DNA of 64,000 bases. Source: Agelas oroides (taxonomy: Eukaryota > Porifera > Demospongiae > Agelasida > Agelasidae). The stretch lies in the NCBI GenBank assembly GCA_949130485.1, contig OX422183.1, positions 29,059,316 through 29,123,315 of the forward strand, read 5' to 3'. This document shows, piece after piece, positions 61,601-64,000 of the stretch (positions within the stretch are counted from its first letter, which is position 1; every line of letters starts with the position of its first letter). Under the pieces are notes generated by a model, which searched no databases, was not told the origin of the DNA, and was given only the letters and a program-made list of their open reading frames with translations. The position numbers were made by a program, and so were the translations under genes.

Positions 61601-62213
61601 TACGACAGCAAGATGTCTTTAGACTGATGCGTTTTCAGAAAGATGATATGACTCCAGAAAGTTCAGTTGCTGCTTCCTTGTTGGCGGTTACTCATTTGAC
61701 TCAACTGGTGAACTCTCGAGTGCCTGAAGTTGCAATTTATTTGCGCACGTATTTACTCGCGTTCTTTCGGCATAGATTAATAACAGTATGTGTTCTTAAT
61801 CCATGCTTTCGGCAATAAAGCGCTTCTGTGCACGTTCCGTATTCATCTGCTGGTCCCAAACGGGGCGCATAGCTGCAACCAAACTCGTTTGAATAACGGT
61901 GGTTCTCAATGCCAGTGAAGCTAGTGAACTACTTACAAATGGTAGGGCAATTAGCATGGTGATGTGTTAGAAGCCACAAGTGGGGTCAAGCGAACCCCCC
62001 CCCTCCCTCTTCAGTTTGGAGGTAGTATATTATAATAAATCAGATTCTTCTCACCAGGATCACATCAGGAAATGTTTGTGAATAGTAATAAACTTGTATG
62101 TAATCTAGCTATGCTGTACTCTCTGTTAGTATTCTACTCTGTTGTAATTGTGTGTACAGGAGAAAATGAAGAGAATGAAAGAAAATCATCAGAAAGAACT
62201 TCAGGAAATGGAG
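40323..62213 (+). CDS. Death-domain / transmembrane / microexon coiled-coil gene
   Basis: Exons listed below join in consistent phase across about 22 kb: Death-domain exon (phase 1 to 1), a 39-nt exon (1 to 1), a 69-nt transmembrane exon (1 to 1), a 47-nt exon (1 to 0), then 17 exons that are all phase 0 and 42, 45 or 54 nt long. The predicted protein has a Death domain, a short linker, one transmembrane helix, then roughly 270 residues of highly charged coiled coil. Death domains recruit signalling partners by homotypic contact; the coil suggests oligomerisation. The 5' end lies upstream of 40323 (phase 1 acceptor) and the 3' end is probably beyond 62213. An in-frame TAG breaks the Death-domain exon in this assembly, so the full protein would not be made from this allele unless the stop is an error or is skipped. 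Confidence 0.7.
41479..41517 (+). CDS. 39-nt linker exon
   Basis: Between TACTAG and GTAGGT; with the preceding T it reads FPERFDYCVKGPN, phase 1 at both ends. It joins the Death-domain and TM exons without a frame break. Confidence 0.45.
42152..42220 (+). CDS. transmembrane exon
   Basis: After TTGCAG and before GTACAG; 69 nt, phase 1 at both ends. Reads GKVSSGVAIVGILMVLVIMK then TYR: a single hydrophobic helix followed by basic residues. Confidence 0.7.
42498..42544 (+). CDS. microexon 1 (47 nt)
   Basis: Acceptor CATAG, donor GTAAAC. Completes a Gly codon then reads PHQTAKHKKELQALK; changes phase from 1 to 0 and starts the coil. Confidence 0.65.
42679..42720 (+). CDS. microexon 2 (42 nt)
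   Basis: Reads DLKEQHKKEVEELE. The acceptor CAG seen in its duplicate at 50264 has become CAT here; the next AG lies three bases on, so a one-codon shorter exon stays in frame. A transposon insertion follows in its intron. Confidence 0.5.
43224..43884. mobile_element. 661-bp foldback insertion, TAGCCTCG family
   Basis: Ends TAGCCTCGTTCCCAGGCC and its exact complement. The 9-bp word ATTCACCGC flanks both sides (43215-43223 and 43885-43893). A GGCCTGGTACATTT/CGGTTAAGCGGGAGAGG segment occurs three times, twice in the right half. Long terminal repeats with a 9-bp duplication are the pattern of Mutator-like (MULE) elements. It lies in an intron of the coiled-coil gene. Confidence 0.85.
43900..44010. 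repeat. two copies of a 24-bp repeat
   Basis: CATGACGCTAAAACGCGTCA and CATGATGCTAAAACGCGTCA each followed by TTGGT, about 50 bp apart, at the edge of inserted DNA. Confidence 0.6.
44323..44367 (+). CDS. microexon 3 (45 nt)
   Basis: ACAG acceptor, GTACGT donor, phase 0. Reads EKMKGKNEKEVQALQ. Confidence 0.65.
44621..44674 (+). CDS. microexon 4 (54 nt)
   Basis: Acceptor CTGTAG, donor GTAAAG, phase 0. Reads CQQEEMNEKHEKELLSLE. Nearly identical in exon and intron to microexon 10. Confidence 0.65.
44858..44902 (+). CDS. microexon 5 (45 nt)
   Basis: Acceptor AAAAG (weak tract), donor GTAAGA. Reads EEREKQHQKELKKLE. Confidence 0.6.
44990..46829. other. intron with decayed repeats
   Basis: Within the long intron. 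At 45726-45940 lies an hAT-type end fragment (CCTCCAGAATGCATGTAGC and a G-rich tract) inverted relative to 51.9-52.04 kb. A 103-codon minus-strand frame at 45309-45620 has no recognised domain. Confidence 0.4.
46830..47560 (-). pseudogene. decayed retroelement gag-like region
   Basis: On the minus strand, broken frames include DEVKKQLKQKRKNALIGSEK and, nearer 47.1 kb, ADLLNKDATVS and ALVLLGSAE. The block recurs (partly inverted) at 52.2-52.74 kb. The ALxLL...ERRK pattern resembles the first ORF of DIRS-type retroelements as I remember it. No recombinase or polymerase is present. Confidence 0.35.
48317..49108 (+). mobile_element. Helitron/Helentron-like fragment
   Basis: The left end is a near-perfect palindrome (AACCCTCGGCGCGCATGCG and complement). 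The right end repeats GCGCCGAGGGTTT and then has a short hairpin GGCACTTCAGTGCC close to the boundary. Subterminal inverted repeats plus a 3' hairpin are described for Helentron-type rolling-circle elements. It encodes a zinc-binding leader ORF; no Rep/helicase is present. Confidence 0.5.
48546..48863 (+). CDS. zinc-binding leader ORF of a rolling-circle-type element
   Basis: The frame contains VCPQCNTVVHAMEC, VCAQCNTVVHVKRSV and CDCGHAF, giving CxxC pairs that could bind zinc. After about 48810 a one-base loss shifts the frame: the alternative frame continues EPENAMKRRKALLSEEG and KTSKRASETREQTLHR, and ends at a good donor CACAG|GTAAGA. The zinc motif followed by a KRASE-type repeat is what I remember at the start of Helitron Pif1-like proteins in sponges. 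The frame break suggests a dead copy. Confidence 0.5.
   Translation: MQCFRIPLRNTYVAVMCDHVTWSARYSVFRRTFMTVFYERFRKVCPQCNTVVHAMECNRSMRLRRVCAQCNTVVHVKRSVCDCGHAFASKKGKHSVLVLGNLRTQ
49153..49272. repeat. 32-bp tandem repeat, about 3.5 units
   Basis: Units of the form CGTGACTTGTAGTACCTGAT followed by ACGGATTCTCG. The third unit has lost one base; the fourth is partial. Confidence 0.85.
49417..49637 (-). CDS. MALYxYFxPxDD-type short ORF, copy 2
   Basis: Starts MALYQYFQPSDDLPDPSGPL and continues SASVSPAAIKDANEAVRSAT. The frame stays open to the element end and beyond. It is the counterpart of 30388-30540. First-exon remnant of an unknown transposon-linked gene. Confidence 0.45.
49417..49800. mobile_element. 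384-bp relative of the HIRAN-bearing element
   Basis: TA flanks; ends CCGTATAGCTGGAAATTTT and AAATTTCCCGCTAGGCCTATACGG. It matches the right part of 29782-30682 but lacks the HIRAN region. It holds the minus-strand frame described next. Confidence 0.75.
49892..49936 (+). CDS. microexon 6 (45 nt)
   Basis: Acceptor CTGCAG, donor GTAAAC. Reads EEMKEKHEKELLSLE. Identical in sequence to microexon 14, and the following intron start is also identical, so this is a recent duplication. Confidence 0.7.
50075..50119 (+). CDS. microexon 7 (45 nt)
   Basis: Acceptor TACAG, donor GTAAAC. Reads EERAEKHKKELQALE. First exon of a five-exon block that duplicates microexons 1-5. Confidence 0.7.
50264..50308 (+). 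CDS. microexon 8 (45 nt)
   Basis: Acceptor ATGCAG, donor GTAGCC. Reads EELKKQHRKELEELE. Duplicate of microexon 2 with an intact acceptor. Confidence 0.7.
50561..50605 (+). CDS. microexon 9 (45 nt)
   Basis: Acceptor ATACAG, donor GTGAAT. Reads EKVKEKHKQELQALQ. Duplicate of microexon 3. Confidence 0.7.
50852..50905 (+). CDS. microexon 10 (54 nt)
   Basis: Acceptor CTGTAG, donor GTAAAG. Reads CQQEEMNEKHEKELLSLE. Duplicate of microexon 4. Confidence 0.7.
51079..51123 (+). CDS. microexon 11 (45 nt)
   Basis: Acceptor TACAG, donor GTAAGT. Reads EKRKKQHEKELKTLE. Duplicate of microexon 5. Confidence 0.7.
51830..52225. mobile_element. hAT-type end fragment and repeat in intron
   Basis: The G-rich tract with GGGGGCATGC and GGAGGTGCATTCTGGAGCCA is the inverse of segments at 12.54-12.62 and 45.75 kb, and the 52.12-52.22 kb part matches 46.85-46.95 kb. 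Confidence 0.55.
52230..52740 (+). pseudogene. decayed retroelement gag-like region, copy 2
   Basis: Reads GFEYKKTCLKSYWSQSACLE, then EADLFNKDATVPMEDIVMMV and KRALVLLSSV before a stop; further on PERRKIA and LRFDPKLKSLVNKDYEKS appear. It is homologous to 46.83-47.56 kb. The pattern resembles DIRS-type first ORFs from memory. It sits in an intron of the coiled-coil gene. Confidence 0.4.
52939..52983 (+). CDS. microexon 12 (45 nt)
   Basis: Acceptor TACAG, donor GTGAAC. Reads EEMKKMHEKELQALE. Confidence 0.7.
53614..53658 (+). CDS. microexon 13 (45 nt)
   Basis: Acceptor TACAG, donor GTAAGT. Reads EMRKEKLKQELQALQ. Confidence 0.7.
54465..54509 (+). CDS. microexon 14 (45 nt)
   Basis: Acceptor TACAG, donor GTAAAC. 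Reads EEMKEKHEKELLSLE; identical to microexon 6. Confidence 0.7.
54740..54781 (+). CDS. microexon 15 (42 nt)
   Basis: Acceptor TACAG, donor GTAAGT. Reads EERKEHKKELQALK, one residue shorter than the usual 15. Confidence 0.7.
54990..56278. other. long intron, one TAGCCTC-like end
   Basis: At 55711 a TAGCCTCATTCCCAGGCC end starts a segment with an inverted AGTATTATACA pair, perhaps another short hairpin element without a clear right end. No exon is seen. Confidence 0.35.
56279..56323 (+). CDS. microexon 16 (45 nt)
   Basis: Acceptor TACAG, donor GTAAAC. Reads EEMKKKHEKELLTLE. Confidence 0.7.
56624..56677 (+). CDS. microexon 17 (54 nt)
   Basis: Long T tract then TACAG acceptor, donor GTATAC. 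Reads EKIKGMKESNQKKLQKSE, 18 residues. Confidence 0.65.
58394..59880. mobile_element. 1.5 kb insertion with CACCACAAGTGG ends
   Basis: CACCACAAGTGGAAAGAAAA at the left is the exact complement of TTTTCTTTCCACTTGTGGTG at the right. It splits the TTAA element in its T tract. No transposase frame is recognised. It contains the palindromic array below. Confidence 0.7.
58916..59033. repeat. palindromic array of GTGGGAATTGACGAA units
   Basis: Four units of CTTCCCACTTCGTCAA type face three to four units of the complement GTGGGAATTGACGAAGTGGG. The whole could form one long hairpin of about 118 bp. Confidence 0.85.
60143..61128 (-). mobile_element. TTAA element, copy 5
   Basis: Starts GGTGGCGGGGAAGTCTTTCG right after the TTAA shared with copy 4 and ends CCTGTCACC before TTAA (61129-61132). 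Two head-to-tail copies share one TTAA. Confidence 0.85.
61133..62159. other. intron with hAT-type fragment
   Basis: At 61240-61420 CCCATAGCCAGGATTTTCAG and a G tract are the worn end of an hAT-type element. An 84-codon frame at 61564-61818 is unsupported. Confidence 0.35.
62160..62213 (+). CDS. microexon 18 (54 nt)
   Basis: Acceptor TACAG, donor GTAGAC. Reads EKMKRMKENHQKELQEME, 18 residues, most like microexon 17. It is the last exon of the series that I can see. Confidence 0.65.
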
Positions 62214-62526
62214 GTAGACAAAATAACATTGTTTTCCACCGATTTGATCTTGCATCAGTTTGACCTGTGCATTATTGCCAAGTTAGACAAGAATCTACAG
62301 ATGTGTAGCTGAGTAGAATAGGGCCGATAGCACCGTGACTGACATTGTATGGTTTTGTGGCTTCTCGCTTCGCGATGCCATTCCCATGAGAACTGACACT
62401 ATTGCTGGCTGTTTGTTAGTTCTCACACTCTCTAAAATTGTAGTAATAAAGGCAGGCTAGGGTGCTGAGGGTTCATAGCAAGCAGCTGTTTTGGCATCAA
62501 CAGGTGCTCGAACGGTACAAGTAGAA

Positions 62527-62840
62527 AGACTTATGCAAGTTGAAGTCTCCACAATATTAGCATCAGTAGAATCTACAGGCTCTTGGCTACATGCTGGTAC
62601 TTGTCCGGTGTTTGTGCATTGAGTAGTTCTCGAGATATCCATGTTTCTTTCCATAAAGTACGCTGGTTGATTTACTTTAATATGTGCAGTATAAATAGGT
62701 GAGTTCGAACGATATCGTGCAATATCTCGAGAACTACTCAACGCACAAACACCGGACAAGTACCAGCATGTAGCCAAGAGCCTGTAGATTCTACTGATGC
62801 TAATATTGTGGAGACTTCAACTTGTTTGGAGACAACACAG
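62527..62840. repeat. long palindrome with about 110-bp arms
   Basis: The left arm (to about 62637) is the near-exact inverse of the right arm (from about 62727), including CACCGGACAAGTACCAGCAT. Both arms code the same peptide in their own orientation (TNTGQVPACSQEPVDSTDAN), so one arm is a duplicated, inverted piece of a coding region. Confidence 0.85.
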
Positions 62841-63119
62841 CAAGAAACGACAAATTTCACCGTCCGATTATCGATCGAATCGGACTGGTCCATGTTCAGC
62901 TGCGCCCCTGAGTGTTCAAAGCAGCTACCGCTACCAAAATATATTGCGAATTGGGGAGGTCTTGGGGCATCGTATCGATGCTTAAATCTCTCCAAGCAGC
63001 TTCAGAAAAGGTACAAACAGCAGTGTCTGAAAATACATACACTTTTCCGAATATTGAACGGCCATTTTATCGCTTCTAGCGCCAACAGGAAACAATGGGT
63101 CGTACAGATAATTGCGTAA
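62732..63119 (+). pseudogene. TE-type open frame, copy C
   Basis: The frame from RTTQRTNTGQVPACSQEPVD runs through NIVETSTCLETTQQETTNFT and LPLPKYIANWGG. From about 62960 an alternative frame reads AASEKVQTAVSENTYTFPNI. Related blocks at 31.95-32.12 and 20.4 kb also show frame changes. Probably the N-terminal part of a transposon protein; identity unknown. Confidence 0.4.
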
Positions 63120-63134
63120 AAATAGATAGAAAAC

Positions 63135-63560
63135 CAAGAGTAACTCATGGGATGGTTTTACGTGAGACCGACCTGGAGTTACTCATGGGCTCATTTTACG
63201 TGAGCACAGCCACGACATACTCATGGTGCGGTTTTACGTGAGTAGCTTCACACGTACATGCAGCCTTCAGCAGACACAGGTATAGGTCTCTTATAAGGGA
63301 AGATTTTACGTGAGTTGGTAATTATGCTATAATTGAGGGGCTAACTCACGTAAAATCCTCCCACATAATCGAGCTGTTCTCGGAACCAAGATTTTACGCG
63401 CCAGACAACCTTAGCAAACCATGACCTTTGAACTCGCGTAAAACCACCCCATAATAGTAATCTTGGCAGCCACTCTCCAGCACAGTATTACGCCAGCAAT
63501 GGGTGACCTTTGACCTCACGTAAAATCATCCCTTGTTGGAGTTTATCAGCATGGTTTTAC
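63135..63560. repeat. cluster of TTTTACGTGAG motifs
   Basis: TTTTACGTGAG or variants occur at about 63155, 63194, 63232 and 63304 in one orientation and CTCACGTAAAA or CTCGCGTAAAA at about 63343, 63430 and 63514 in the other, with weaker copies near 63390, 63485 and 63552. The first three sit in a longer unit with ACTCATGG just before. This is the layout of subterminal transposase-binding repeats or a cluster of protein-binding sites. Confidence 0.75.
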
Positions 63561-63809
63561 GCAGTGTTGTAGCAATACCACTATTACATTGTCCTGGGAA
63601 CGAGACAGGTGGAGTTGTACGTGAGATGCTAGGCGCAAGACACAAAGTAGGAACGGCGAGTCAGGTGGAGCTGCACCTGAGGTGCAAGACACAAAGTAGG
63701 AGGGGCTGGTTGCAGCCCGCGCATATCTATAGACTATATGGAGCATTCAACATATTTTACGTTAAGCTTTATTGCTGATATGCACACATTTACCTCAGCG
63801 AATTATTGC

Positions 63810-63811
<2 letters not shown>

Positions 63812-63875
<64 letters not shown>
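63812..63875. repeat. (CA)n microsatellite
   Basis: About 32 uninterrupted CA units. Confidence 0.97.
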
Positions 63876-63880
<5 letters not shown>

Positions 63881-64000
63881 CAACCTATAAAATTAAATGT
63901 AGAACGTATATACACATGCTCGCGTCATGGCAGGTAACTTAGTACTTGCGCAAAACGCAGGAAACACCTCTGTACAAGGTGTTGCAGTCGAGATCACGGT

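Noticed and set aside
63533-63778. 81-codon plus-strand frame near the TTTTACGTGAG cluster
   Set aside because: It contains a tandem AGGTGCAAGACACAAAGTAG-type repeat and no domain; it is likely chance.

Overview
The window is eukaryotic and comes from an invertebrate animal. The best guess is a sponge (Demospongiae). Reasons: genes are split by GT-AG introns, intergenic DNA is packed with small DNA transposons, there is a Death-domain exon of the kind expanded in sponges and cnidarians, and there is a receptor tail exon of a sponge-like style. The species call is inference from memory of family style; no search was run.

Layout. 0-5 kb: a foldback element, a probable first exon (1726-1824), and two nearly identical 1.0 kb TTAA-flanked elements. 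5-10 kb: an unrecognised intronless ORF (6265-7056) and several hairpins. 10-26 kb: a stack of nested transposons (an hAT-type element with 8-bp target duplication, a 2.4 kb TA element, a 4.1 kb element with about 400-bp terminal repeats, a second 4.1 kb element carrying a decayed HIRAN domain, and a mariner-like element split by a TTAA element). 26-31 kb: a minus-strand receptor tail exon with an ITAM-like motif, and a 901-bp TA-flanked element that carries a HIRAN ORF plus an opposing ORF, inserted in retroelement sequence. 31-40 kb: mostly repeats, microsatellites and a few weak exons. 40.3-62.2 kb: one long plus-strand gene. A Death-domain exon (with one in-frame stop) is followed by a 39-nt exon, a transmembrane exon and at least 18 tiny exons of 42, 45 or 54 nt. 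From the second onward every tiny exon is phase 0, and together they encode a long charged coiled coil built of 15-residue units. 48-49 kb holds a Helitron/Helentron-like fragment. 57-61 kb holds more TTAA elements, one split by another insertion. 62.5-63.6 kb holds a palindromic transposon fragment and a cluster of TTTTACGTGAG motifs. The window ends near a CA microsatellite.

How it fits together. Host coding content is small: the Death-TM-coiled-coil gene, the receptor tail, one or two isolated exons and the unknown ORF. Almost everything else is mobile DNA in many nested layers. The points most worth following are the microexon pentadecad array, the HIRAN-bearing transposon, and a family of ultra-short hairpin insertions (27, 57 and 661 bp) that share TAGCCTCG ends and 9-bp target duplications.
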